This document shows, piece after piece, positions 47,961 to 60,294 of a DNA stretch of 64,000 nt. The stretch spans positions 2,418,001-2,482,000 of the forward strand of contig OU612071.1 in assembly GCA_914767715.1 (NCBI GenBank). Direction: 5' to 3'. This DNA comes from Membranipora membranacea (Eukaryota > Bryozoa > Gymnolaemata > Cheilostomatida > Membraniporidae). The first letter of the stretch is position 1. Every line of letters begins with the position of its first letter. A program made the position numbers and the translations under genes. A model generated the notes under the pieces. That model was given only the letters and a program-made list of their open reading frames with translations. It had not been told where the DNA came from and made no database searches.

Positions 47961-50712
47961 AATATGTATATCAATTGTTGAATTATTGGAATTAAAGCTG
48001 TTGTAGGGAAACTTACTGTTATAAGGAAAATAGTAATCTGACATTTGTCTGCATAAACAGATTACATAATAATATTTCAACACAAATGATCGGAATGACT
48101 ATTAGAGAAGTGAATAAGGTAATAATGCAAGTTTAAGGAACAAAAATCTAGATCATCTAGAACTCTAGTACATCCTGTGTTCTTCCGGGGAATTTGCATA
48201 TTTGTAATAAGTGTTGATCTTCTTTCTCAGCAGATCTAGCACCAATAGCAGATCGCCAATATTGTGCTCTTACATCATTGGTGCAACATTCCAGCTCTGC
48301 TCATTTGAGAGCATTGAATGTTTGGAAAAGCTAATATTCTTGCTGCATAAGTGGCAGAAATTTAAAAGCCAGCATTTATTTCCTTAGAGAGAGTTCAACT
48401 TGATATCATTCCGATCCCAGAGTCCAGCTATCCGGAACAGCATCAACAATAAACATGTTGGCGCTATCGTTACCATATATGGACACTACTAAAACATTAT
48501 CCTGAATTTGTATACAACGTGTACAAAATTAATCTATATTATCTTTTTTTGGTATTATTGGATGTTGATACAAATAAATGGATGAATATAGAAATCATAC
48601 TTGTTCAGATTTTCAGCTCGTTGTCATGATTGAAGTATCCGTTTTTCAAGAAGCGGAATAAAAATGTGCTTGTTGAATTTGCAGATTTGTCAGATTTTAA
48701 TTATTAACAAGTAATCATAGAACAGTGCTTACCAGACCTAACATTGTCTGGGAGTAAGCCTCTCTGGGTATATCTTATATAGATATCTGTGTCAGGAAAC
48801 AGTTAGTTATATCACCGTATCACACTCAAAAATCATAACCTTGAAATAATCCTTTGAAAGTATCAAGTTAAACTTCCTCGCATTCAATCCAATTAAAATA
48901 TTGTTTCGAGCCAATGCACATATTCTAATTGACCACATGACCAGAGCAACACTTGCATCTATAAGACATGAACTGAACAAAGTTTCAAAACTATTCTTTC
49001 CTGTAAAATTCTAATCAGGTTAATTTTGAAACCATGGTCAGATCAGGGGAGATCCTTCACAAGTTGAATGATAAACATTGTTGTTCTAGATGTAATCAAT
49101 AGAAGGTGTCAATTTACATCTAAATTTGAAACCATGGAGCACTTAGTTCTAGACCACTATTGGTTTAAGTGATTACCTGCAAACAATTAATTCTATTCAA
49201 AGCAGGTATTATCATTTGGATGAATCCTCAGTAGTTTCACAACAATGCAATAAACGGTTCTATATTAATTAATTCATTTCTTATCACTATAAGATTGATA
49301 TTGAAGCATTATCAATTCAAAACCCTCCATAACGTATAATGAGCTGAACATGCTCTCCTCCAAAAAAGAGCTGGTCTGCTAATTGTGAACTAATGTATGA
49401 TTACATAGAGTTTAGCCTTGGTATGAGAAAGCACTATGACGGCCTAGGGAGATGCGAAGGGAGATTATAACATTATATTAAATCCTATATTCTTTATCCC
49501 TGAGTAACCCCTCCGTTGTTTCCATGTAGAACGTGATTTATCTTCACGTGTGGAATTTCCCACTGACTGAAAAACGAACAGGCACTGACCCTCCCAACCA
49601 TGCAAACTTAATCATTGACCAGAATGAGTAATAGATCTGCTCAGTAGGCCTAAAGCTCATACACAAGACAAATCTTAAAATTATAATCTGACTGATTCCA
49701 TGTATAACAGCAATTATGCCACAACTAGATTCGTATCTGGAACGCCTGGTTATAACAACAACTTTCATGCGAAGTTCTTTGTATCTGTTTCCTCACAGTT
49801 TTTTTTGGGAATAGTTTGATGAATACTTCCCTTGTCATGTTCACAATACATTGTCACAGTTATATGTAGAATAAGCCTATTTATTTTGGTACTTGATTTG
49901 AGATAATCTATATGAATATATATCCTTAATTTACGTCGACCAATGTATATGATGTGTATGAAAAGGAGTTGCTCTGTATGACCATCTTGCAACCGTGTCG
50001 GTGAGAATGACACGCTATATCATTAGTGTGTAACCGCAGTTTTTCACAACTGTCAAAAGATATTTTTTAAGCGTGACTAACCTGAGGACGTGTAACAATG
50101 ATAGAAAATGACAGGGATGACTGAAATTTACCTTAGAAGGTTGAGATTATGACAGGACATTCAAATACTGTAGTTAAGGCAACAGTGTTGTGTGCTGAGA
50201 CCCCCTACCATCACAGCCAATCGCTAGCAATTGCAATCAGATTTTAATTTATTATTTAGGAGTTGTCCTCCTTTTAGCATGCCGTATTGTCACAAAATAT
50301 ATTTACTTACATAGCGTTTGAGTGGTGGTTGTTAAGACCCTAGCTGTGTGTGTGTGAAGTTTACCATTCATAAAAATTCAAGACTTGACAGACCGTAAGG
50401 CACGAGGTAAGTATACTGTAAATCCCTGGATAATTTTATTCAGTCTGAAGTTGTAATAGAAAAAATCAGCTTGAGTGCATTCAGCTGCAAGTGAAATTAC
50501 AAATTTTATATAATAAAGAGTATATACAGCATGAATGGAGTACAGTCCAAATAAAAAGTTGTTACATGTTATAACTGGGATTGGAGCGGCACAATGTCAT
50601 AATCTCAAATCTGTATGCAATAGAAATATGCCAACTGACCTCTCCTATACAGAGAAAAGTTTCCTAAGTATGACAAGACAGTGATAAAATTGGAAATCGC
50701 ACCATCACACAA
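47961..50712. other. No gene recognised
   Basis: 2.7 kb downstream of the zinc-finger/TNP2-like gene. Reading frames of about 75-80 codons at 49,544-50,013 (minus) show no family motif. If the two divergent genes to the right form one transposon, its left end should lie here, but I could not identify inverted ends by eye. Confidence 0.4.
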
Positions 50713-53051
50713 CTAAACAAATACTACTCGCTGTGAGATAACTTTACTGTTTTTATAGTAAAGAATGTCCATTGGTGCTTTGTTCCTAAGGGCACTTATC
50801 ATAATATTACTTACATTATTCTGATTTGTGTCAGATATTAGATATGCCCTTATGTTGGGGTCATAATAGGCAGAATAGCACACTAGCATTGGGCCATTGA
50901 GTATCTTGTCAATGATCCATATTTCTGGCTGACCATCATCCAGCACAGATAAGCAGACTGCCATTCCAACATGGTAGCTACTCCCTTTATAATCCACTGA
51001 TGTGACAACCCCTCCTTTATGATGATACGATGTTGGCGGAGTTACCAAATCAACCTGCTTGCTCCAGTGGTGGAATGAGTTGAGCTGGTATCTGGTGGCT
51101 ACTGTCTTAGGTACATTGATGAAATTACCTGTGGATGGAGCAAAAAGCATCAGGAGTTAAACAATCTCTGTATTATATTAATGTTTGTTGTGAATGCTGA
51201 ATGCGCTGATGTTGTGAGTATTGTTATAGAATTATTTAGTGTGAGGATGTAGCTGTTAGTGGGGGGTTGAATATAATTTTTTTCGTGTTTATGGTTAAAT
51301 TCTGACTGATTAATATTTTATTAATTATCTATAGCATGCATATAACGATGTAAAATGATTGTTGGGTCAGAGGTAGTCCAAGCAGGTCCAAGTAGGTCCA
51401 AGTTTGGTCCCGTTGCCGGTATTTGGAGTTGTTCCCCCTCCACTGGTCCCATTGCTGCGACTGACCAATAGAAGAGGACCACCTGGTTTGTAGGCACACT
51501 GGATCAAACTGCTTCTAGGTCAGCGGTCAACAATTGTAAAACTGATTCATATGACTTCTGCATACACGATCTAACACACAACAATAATATCGTAAGGTTT
51601 CTATTTTTCAAATTGGCAACATCATTTGATCATATTTGATAGCAGTACTCCAGTAACCAAAGACTCTCTTTACTCACATGATAATGATGCGACTAGTTTA
51701 GCCATCTTATGCTTGGCTTCAAATCTGATGCACCAATAATCACTTAGTGGGCCATTACGTCGCACCGCCTGTCTATAATGGGTCATGAAATGATGCTTGG
51801 GCGTCAGTGTCTCTCCTGGGTATATCTGTAAATAAAAGGACAGCTGTGATGGCTAATAGGGTTAAGAATATATAAGCTCATGCCAAATAATCAGGTTTGA
51901 TGACAACTGGGAACATTGTTTATTATTAAGGATACAAGAGCTCATTTAGTAAATCAGTCCTAGATCAAGCATGCGTTTCCCGCCACCACAGGCTCACCAG
52001 TCGAAACGGGACAACTGGAATGCTGGCAAATTTACATAAATCCCTCAATGATAAAACTGATCAACGCACCGATAAAAAGTTCTCATGGTGAACCTGGACA
52101 AGCCATTCCAGTACATAGGTTGAAGATTCAGTTGTCACGGGACTGAATATATATTCCACAATCTCTCTCAGTTGAATGTACACTTCCCATTTCTCATCCC
52201 CCTTGCCTATCACACTCCCGATCATAAAAGGTAGCAACCTCAGCAGACACCACATCTGAGATGATGTCTGTCTGACCTTGACTTCGCCACGCTCCAACAA
52301 AATAGCTGAAGATTTGTTCTTCTTATCATGAAATCTACAAGAACACAAGTCAATTCATTTATATACAAACTTAATTTTATATTCAAATTTCACTGATCAT
52401 TTGGTTTATAAGAAGCTACGATATGATACAGCTACGACGGAGATGGGTGTCCGGCAATAATTTATTCGTGAACAGATCTGTACAATACAGCCCATAAGCA
52501 ACTCTGTTTTTTGGACCATTGATTAATCATCTATCGTGTATCAACTACACTTTAATTCTTATGTGGTTGGCAGCATATCAGCTGGAGGCAACAATTTTTG
52601 ATTATATGGCGCTGACAAAAATAAGGTAGCTTTCCTAATATCATTCATTTGTCTCCATCGCCTAAACCACATTGATCATAAATGGAGATTCATACCCATC
52701 AATTGATCATGTTATTGGGGTTTGAAAGCAAATGGCTTACCCGTAGTCATAAGATTTGATGACACCGTTGAGTTCGTTAAGAGAAATGAGCTTGCTACTA
52801 ATAACATGAGTTAGCAAGAGAGCAACTTCCTTCTTAGCGATGCCTTCGAATATGTCATGCATGAGATCAGGGCAGAATGACTCCACAGCATTGAAGTATT
52901 TCAGTTCATCGAAAACGCAGGGCCCCTTGACTCCATGTTCTGATGATCCTGAGGGATTGTTAACATCAGTTTGATAATCTTGAGTATTCCTGAGTAAAGA
53001 CTTGCCCTCCCTTGTAGCATGCTTGGTCTCAGCCTGATGCATCTTGCAGAA

Positions 53052-53290
53052 TCAACAGAAGTGGTTGGCAGAAAAGCTACCCATGAAACCTTGACTTTCG
53101 TTTGCTGCTAAGTTATCTCCTGGTAAATGAACAATGGTACCATATATTTTCTCTGGCATTCCTCTTATAACAAAGTCCATTTTCCAGTCTCTTCAGGTCT
53201 TTAATCAATGGCCGGAGAACTCTAGCATGCCCGAATTCTTTTACATCACTTGAATGGGCTATTATAGCTAGGTGTATGGATGATAGACTG
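53052..53290 (-). other. Lesion cluster in exon 8
   Basis: The frame leaves after GAVYH and continues one register over as SIHLAIIAHSSDVKEFGHAR. It returns to the original frame at DFVIRGMPEKIYGTIVHL near 53,175, then hits TGA at 53,054-53,052 within the Cys pair (HFC-stop-FCKMH). The two shifts cancel, so the exon length stays a multiple of three. Confidence 0.8.
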
Positions 53291-56136
53291 CTCCGTTTGG
53301 ACAGTTTAATATGGAGAAGTAGTACATGGTGAGCTTGTTGATGCCAGATTTACTTCCTAGAGGATTTCCAACCTCGATATCATCATTGTATACTGCTATC
53401 TTGAGGGCACAGGGATGGTTTTGGAATAGCTCATTTGTCTGTATGAGAGTCGCCACACCTGCTTCATGATCCCTGAATTAACAAAGTAAGGTAAATTTAA
53501 GAACCCAAAATCAGATGTGATATCAACTGAAGGTAAATCTGACAAAATTTAAAGCAACCATTGGCTTAACCTGTTTTACGATGCACACAATTACACCTCG
53601 TTTAGCAAAGATGTTGGCGTCTCAGGATGGTAAGAATTAGAATGTTAATGTTTAGCAAAACTCTTGAAGAAAAGAATATTTCTCAGCGTACTTCTGTTGT
53701 TTAATCAAAAATGTAAAAAGGTACAAGTTCTTACCGAGTTTGATTGGATACTACAGCGTTTCTGAATTCAGGCTTTGAGTACAGCAGTTGAAGGGTTTCC
53801 GTCAGAGGCACGTACTGTATTGTTGAAGCAACTGTTTGGGTCCCTGATGACTGAGAGTCAATTCGCGATCCTACAGCAACTTCATGTGGTCCAACCATTC
53901 CCTGAGCTATTAGTGTTTTGATTCTATGGTATTCAGTCTTGTAGTTAACAAAAGGATCGCCAACAGAGACAAAGATGTTTCTCATTTTGACCGAGAGAGT
54001 GTCATCAGCTAGCAAGAAAAAATTGAAAAAGATAAAAATATAAGTTAAGTAAGAACAAAACAATGTCATGATCAACTGCATGCAGTTGGCTTATGAACAC
54101 AAGGAACAGCCAATACTCCTGTCAGTGCTACTCCTGTCATTAGTAGTCATGTTGGGGCAAGAAAAACCTCAATCTGTGGAGCTTTTCAGTATTTTTATTT
54201 ATTTGTCATGTTAATGAACGAAAACTCTATTTTGAATATGGTTATAAATTGAAATTTACAACCACAATATGGTGTTACCGTTTTACTAGCCTAAATTAAT
54301 CAAATACAAGCCTATTCATTTATTCACTATATTGTGATGCTTCGAATGAGTTGTCCGCTCACGAATCAAATGAAGAATGCTTACGATTTCTATTATGATA
54401 AAACTTAAAAAAAGAACTGCCGCCAGTCTTTTTCACTAACCATTCATCTACGCCATCATATGCTACCAAAGCTAATCAACACGATTCCTGAATTTGAATG
54501 ACGATGCTACCGGAAGTAAACCTAAATGCTGTTCCCATGTATCGATTAACCCTAAAATCGACATGGTCAATGTCACTTTCATTAAAACTGTTCCTAGAAG
54601 CAATTAAACTATGACAAAAACAATTCTGGTTCATCCACATTAGTTTTTAGCTTAGGAATAGATGAAATAGAGAATATTAACCAGCCTTTCACTAGCTCCT
54701 CAGATCTTCGGCGAACATCCTCCAAAATGGTGTTCATCAGCTCCGAAGTTGCTTCTATAACATGTTGAATGGTCGACCGAGTTGTGCTTCCTTTACTGTA
54801 TAACTCTAGCACGAATCTGGGAAATATCATTCAGCAGCCGATAGTGCCAGTGCATAGTTTTTCATTATAGTTAGCCATCTCAGACATATTGACAGAATAA
54901 GTGTGTATTTGTGAGACTTCAACTGTCATTTTTGTTATTCGCTGAATAAAATTTATTGCTGTGTACAATGAGTAACTGGGTACTAACTTAGCCCAGTCAG
55001 AGTTTGTACTTAATTTATGTGTTCACCGTTGGTACTCCACCAGATTTTCCACATTGAGTAGCATTGTTACGCAATGTGATTTGAAGGTCACATCGATCAT
55101 CGCCATTTATCTGATTTTCGACAAGCAAATCAATCGCCAGTAAAACGATGGATGGGAACTTACCTTGAGACAAACGATTCTATGTGAGCGGACCCGTCCA
55201 TTTGTATATCAGCACATGTGTTGTCGGCATCTTCCTGACACATATCATCTACTGAAGGCTCTGGACATTGACCTGCATACATTCATCAAGGCATATTAAT
55301 TACAGCTTTTATAGGGTCCAAAATAAATTCATTGACTTTTATGTCACATTCAAGCCCAGCCAATGCACAATGGGTCTCTTTGCTCATGGACGCTTTCTTG
55401 AACAGAAGGGAAGTCAGCTCATCATTTTACTAAGAGTCAAGATCAAGATTAGAATGAAACTGTATTGAGGATGGATAACAAGTCTTCAGCTCACCTAATG
55501 CAGTCGACAACATTTGTTCTGGCTGAGATACGTCCTCAGGAGTTTTTGTGTAGTTTGTCTCTTCTACATTTGAATCATGAGAACATTTGCCTTCTATAAA
55601 TTATAAAATAACACTGGTACTTGGCATGGGCATCGTGAAGTCCTTTACCGCAATGTAAATGCCAGTCACATACAGAGTTATTTTTCAATCGGTAAGTCAT
55701 TGTTTTTAGAACCAAGATAGCAAATCTCAGTTCAATCCTCCTATTATATTGAAGTCAGTATTTAAGACAAACTTCTTGACCTGCAAGTTCTCATTCCACT
55801 TTCCACAGTTAGGACGCATACCTGGGAAATTGCTCTGCTGAATCTTAGAATTTGGCCCGTGTTTACTTGTGACATGGTTGGTGAACTTTCTTGTACCCGT
55901 CGTGTTAAATGTACAGTTTCCACATTGCTGAAATAAACAATTATCAAAACAATGCAAATGAGGAGGACATCGATATTATCTTTGAGCAGCCAAATTATGA
56001 CTTGTTGAAAAAATTCTAACAATTTTGAAAACGTCACAAGAGTTTTTGTAAACGAAATTTTGCTGCTCAGCATAGGCACACAAGCTGAAAAATTCAAGCG
56101 AAGTTATTCAAGAGCACTTTTCTGGCATATCGAACA

Positions 56137-56280
56137 ATCTACATGCTTTACCAGAAAGAGGTACACCCGAGGGCGCTGGGGGCTGGCACAGTCAACCTTT
56201 AAAGCACCCCCAATGTGATTCAAACCCACAACTCTTGCAGCACTAATCGCCTGGTGCCGCAAGATCTACATGCTTTACCA
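56137..56280 (-). mobile_element. Short tRNA-like SINE with 17-bp target-site duplication
   Basis: A 110-bp insert (56,154-56,263) is flanked by perfect 17-bp direct repeats ATCTACATGCTTTACCA (56,137-56,153 and 56,264-56,280). On the minus strand it begins CTTGCGGCACCAGGCGATTA and carries a B-box-like GGTTTGAATC (56,226-56,217). It lies in intron 2 of the zinc-finger gene. The perfect duplication means recent LINE-driven insertion. Confidence 0.8.
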
Positions 56281-57389
56281 TATAGTATTCAGACAGGCGA
56301 CAGGGATATATCCAAAGAGCTATAATACCTCTAGAGTGGACAACGCAGTGCTCAAATGAGTAAATTCATGGCACAAAGAACGCAATCGGTTAGCAAAAGC
56401 TAAAAGGCAGATCATTGACTTTATCATTTGCAATGAAGTTAAATTATTTGCACACATAGCCATTTCCCCATGTATTTAGCACCATGTAGATCACTAAAAG
56501 GTCATTTCTCTAGCAGTCAGTGGATTAAATTCACTGTCTTCTCACATTAAAATAATCCAAAATCTCAACTGCAAACACATCCTTTTAAATTGCAACTACA
56601 GGGCTATCTGGTTGTCCTTGCCAGCCATGGTAGGTATGTGTCCCGTGTCTGAAGATATACCTTCATATCCAGCAAGTTCGCTTCATCTGTACAATACAAC
56701 CTACGATGACTTGAAATAACAGGGGTTGCAGGTAGCCAGTTTTAAAAACTGATTGTAGGCGCGACAGAAGACAGCTACTTCTGTGATTTGCAGTAGCAAT
56801 TTACATAATTTTCAGATTCAGATTTTATGCTGATTCAATTCAAGTGTAAGATTTAGGGCTTTGATTACATGGCATTCAATTCAGTCACCAAGTGCTACCC
56901 AGGTGGCAGCCGGAGGTTTTTGTAGTGCCGAAACTTTTCAACAACTGTACACAATTTTTGTCATACAACTTTTGCTCAGCTGCATGTTACTGTTAGTATA
57001 TAATAAGAATTGAAATCTTCAAACTAACTGGGTTCTAACCAGGTTAAGTCAACATTCTACCTACCCACGAGACTGTGCTGGAGCATAACCTCACAGAGTA
57101 AGGATATATATAATATATTCATATATATCTTTACTATGTCATAACCTGTTATCATAATACTGAAATGTGGCATTTGAAGTTTATGAGTTTCACCTCCAAC
57201 TACTACTTTACTAAGGTGTAAAAGACTTTTACTCTTTTACTCGTACATTCTAATATGCTAATTACTACCAATACAGTTGTACAGAATGTAATCAATGTCA
57301 GTTGCATGGTACTGTACGGATAAAATAAACTCACTGAGTGTGTAGCAGCTTTAATAAGAGACACCCGACACAGCTATCATAATTGGCAA

Positions 57390-58790
57390 GAACACTCAGC
57401 GGTAAAACCGGCAATTGCTTACTAAGATGTTTCCACTGTTGAATTTTGGAGAAAATAGAGAGAATTTTTACTCATTTCTAGAGAAATGACTTGCGATTGC
57501 ACGGCAACATTGTGAAAAAGTGGCCATAACAACCCCAAAAATTAAATTGGCATAATACTCATAACTCTAGCAGCATAAAGCAAGCCTTGTTCATGATGCC
57601 AAAAAAAACCAAGACCCGTGGTCACGTGAACAGGGCTAGCACAAAGCTTGTCCAGGGAAGTAATTTTAGTGTGACAAAATATTGGAGTTGCCTTTTGAAT
57701 ATTTAAAATTAATCTATCTCTCTACTCTCTAGAAAGTATGGGAACGTGATAATATGAAACAAAGAACTAGTGCATCAGCTTACAAATTAGAGCTATTGAT
57801 AAAGGCACTAAATTCTATGCTTATTGTCAATACCCAAGCCCTAAACCATGAGTTTAACACTATAGAGTTGACAAGCTGGTACTGAACTGATAGAATTATC
57901 TGGCTGAATGTGCAAATATATAATAACAGAGACAGGACACACCTAAATATAGCTGGTAGGAACTATCCATGGCAAAACCAGCTAGCCCTATAATTGCGAT
58001 TTAAGAGGATGTGGTTGTGATTTTGGCCTATCTTAATGGGAGACCATGGGATATTTTTCCGCTGACTGCTAGAAAAATTACCTGCAAATGATCTACACTG
58101 TATTACATGAAAATTTCCTTTACAAAAAACATTAAGTTCTCTAAAACTCAATTTTCATGCCCAATGATAATAGTCTTAATGATGTAAACACTAGCCATGT
58201 ACAATCAGATTCCGTTATGTCATGGATTTAAACAATTAGTTTTCTAAAATTTTTACAACTCCTTCAGCTAAGTTCAATGACCAAACCCTACTGTGACTTA
58301 ATGCTAGAATTCAATAGCTAAGCTATTCAACTCACTCACAAAGAACACTCAGTGGCAAAAACCGGCAACATCTGTAGTTGCTAACTAAGATGTATTCGTG
58401 AGTGGATTTGGAGAACATTGAGCTATTTTTACCTCACTACTAGAGCAATGACTTGCAATTGCAAGGTATCATTATGAAAAAGGGGATACAACTGCACCAA
58501 AACTTAAGTTTGCGTGCCCAATTATAATACTCATAACTCTAGCAGCATAAAGCTGGTCCAGGCAAGAATCTTTAGTGTGACAAAATATTGCAGTTGCCTT
58601 TCGAAGTTTTAAAATTAACCTATATCTCTGCTCTCTAGAAAGTATGGGAACATGAGAATATGAAACAAAGAACTAGTGCATCAGCTTACAAATTAGAGCC
58701 ATTGATAAAGACCCTCAATTCTATGCTTAATTGTCAATACCCAATTCCTAAACCATGAGTTAAACACTATAGAATTGACAGTGCAGTGCT
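57390..58790 (+). repeat. Direct repeat pair about 950 bp apart
   Basis: The block at about 57,390-57,860 (AAGAACACTCAG..., CTCATAACTCTAGCAGCATAAAG, AGTATGGGAAC..., GAAACAAAGAACTAGTGCAT) recurs at about 58,338-58,790 with moderate divergence. Both lie in intron 2 of the minus-strand gene. The content is not recognised. Confidence 0.75.
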
Positions 58791-59029
58791 CAAAGCCAGG
58801 TCTTTTTCTTAAATATTTACAACTCCTTCAGCTAAGTCAAATGACCAAACCCTATTGCTTGAATTCGATAGCTAAGCAATTCAATTCCGATGGGTGTTTC
58901 TGAGACAACAAAATATGGTTTTGAAATTTCATTCACTATGGTCCCATGCCTCGAAATTGTGGTTTAATTCGATTTTGAACGATGAATGCTAACAATTTCC
59001 ATGATGGAAAAACATGAAAAACAACTGCC

Positions 59030-59120
59030 GCTGCTGGGACTGAACCAGGATCTCCCTCGTCAGCACCCTTTGAAGTCATTTTGTGCAAGCGCTCGCTGAC
59101 TATTCAGCCACGCCTAATTG
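59030..59120 (-). repeat. tRNA-like SINE head
   Basis: On the minus strand: A-box-like TGGCTGAATAG (59,110-59,100) and B-box-like GGTTCAGTCCC (59,046-59,036). The intervening part does not fold as a good tRNA, so it is read as a SINE relic in intron 2. Confidence 0.5.
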
Positions 59121-59912
59121 GATTTAGTTAGATTCAACCGGTATGTGTATTCCGTCAAAAAAGTCATTCGTCCCAATCGGAATATGACTTTAATGGCAAT
59201 TACTCCCGAAATTGCAACATGGGACCATTGTGATTATGATAACGCTCTTTGAAAATTGCATGTATTATGTCACTGTTAATAAATATGTAACTTGGATCAT
59301 AACTCACCAGCTGATCCGGAATACCTCTGTATCCCTTGTGATGTGTCTCACGTAGATGAGTCATCAATCGTCGCACACTAAGATCCCTGAACTGAAGATG
59401 ACAATATGAGCATTTCAGTGGACTCGCACTTTGGTGTTCGGTGACAGAAGCTAAAAAAATGATATGGCTGAACTTGAAAAGAGCATGTAAAATTGTCTGC
59501 TTAATCAGTAGATCCTTTAAGATATAGGAATAATGGGTAATTAGGGCATTTCACACAGAGTTTTAATAGGTGGTCAAATGGAAGGACCTACATCAGTACT
59601 CATTCAAATCTGCAAAACTAAATGAACAACCTGCACAATTTACTGTGCTCTTCCACAATTGGAAGAAAATGGTCAGTCTTTTAACTTAATGGTTGCTCTT
59701 TCCATATTTCACTATGCACTGAAAAACTAGATATTATCCATGGAATTAATATATGTTCGTTATTTTTAAGCCTATAGTTTCATCACATTCTTTGAATCTC
59801 AGACAACATTCTCAACTATTGGATCTGCATCTGAGACGATCTCCGAAGGTGAAGAGGTAATAGATTTATAGCCAAAAAATTGCTGTATTAGATTATATTA
59901 TCAACATCCATT

Positions 59913-59936
59913 GGGGTAGGGAAGGGTAGGGTAGGG
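59913..59936 (+). other. Potential G-quadruplex next to exon 1 of the zinc-finger gene
   Basis: Five G-runs (GGGGTAGGGAAGGG, then TAGGGTAGGG) with two-base loops. It lies in intron 1 of the minus-strand gene, about 75 bp past the exon 1 donor. The TAGGG pattern resembles telomere-like sequence but is too short to call a telomeric relic. Confidence 0.55.
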
Positions 59937-60019
59937 AATAGGCCTACATTTGCAAGCAAAATGGAAATGTGTGCAGGCAGGCATAGCAAACGGGTTCAGA
60001 ACAACTTACCTGACTCCAT

Positions 60020-60294
60020 TGTTTATTGCAACAGAAAATCCTTTCTTTAACTTCAATTATCTTCAGAGATGCTATCAGTTGTTCACACCATGAACAGCAA
60101 ACAGTGGCAGAGAATAGTCTTCAAAGAAAAGTAATAACAATTTTAGAGCAAATATATTTTGCTTAGAACTCATGTGATGGAGCCTTTACAATGGGGAGAT
60201 TAAGGTGAAGAAATAATAGCATACAAAATTGGTTACTGTTTATAGTTTGAGTCATTGCTAGAAGTGTAATCATTACATCACCCACATTGCAACG
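60020..60294. promoter_or_regulatory. Bidirectional intergenic region between two divergent start codons
   Basis: 275 bp separate ATG 60,019 (minus) from ATG 60,295 (plus). Any promoters and 5' UTRs of both genes must lie here unless further upstream exons exist. The sequence is AT-rich with no clear consensus TATA box at a fixed distance. The call rests on gene geometry only. Confidence 0.4.

Larger units (their letters stand above)
50713..60019 (-). pseudogene. Zinc-finger, TNP2/CACTA-like transposon protein, 11 exons, damaged
   Basis: Exons on minus: 60,019-60,010; 59,450-59,308; 55,927-55,822; 55,593-55,495; 55,272-55,164; 54,816-~54,690; 54,008-53,735; 53,472-52,741; 52,334-52,070; 51,825-51,678; 51,128-50,713. 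Phases match at every junction but exon 6/7. The product starts MES, then two C2H2-like fingers (CSYCHLQFRDLSVRRLMTHL; CGNCTFNTTGTRKFTNHV). Later come NPLGSKSGINKLTMYYFSIL, GDNLAANESQGFMGSFSANH, DLMHDIFEGIAKKEVALLL and LTPKHHFMTHYRQAVRRNGP followed by WCIRFEAKHKMAK. The DxMHD-xxEG and GP...EAKHK parts resemble TNP2 and DUF4218 of CACTA/EnSpm elements (known from family style, not searched). In exon 8 about 110 bp are out of frame (53,290-53,175) and a TGA sits at 53,054-53,052, so this copy is probably dead. Confidence 0.72.

Noticed and set aside
59913-59936. Interstitial telomere-like repeat
   Set aside because: Only five irregular G-runs, not a TTAGGG array; listed only as a G-quadruplex candidate.
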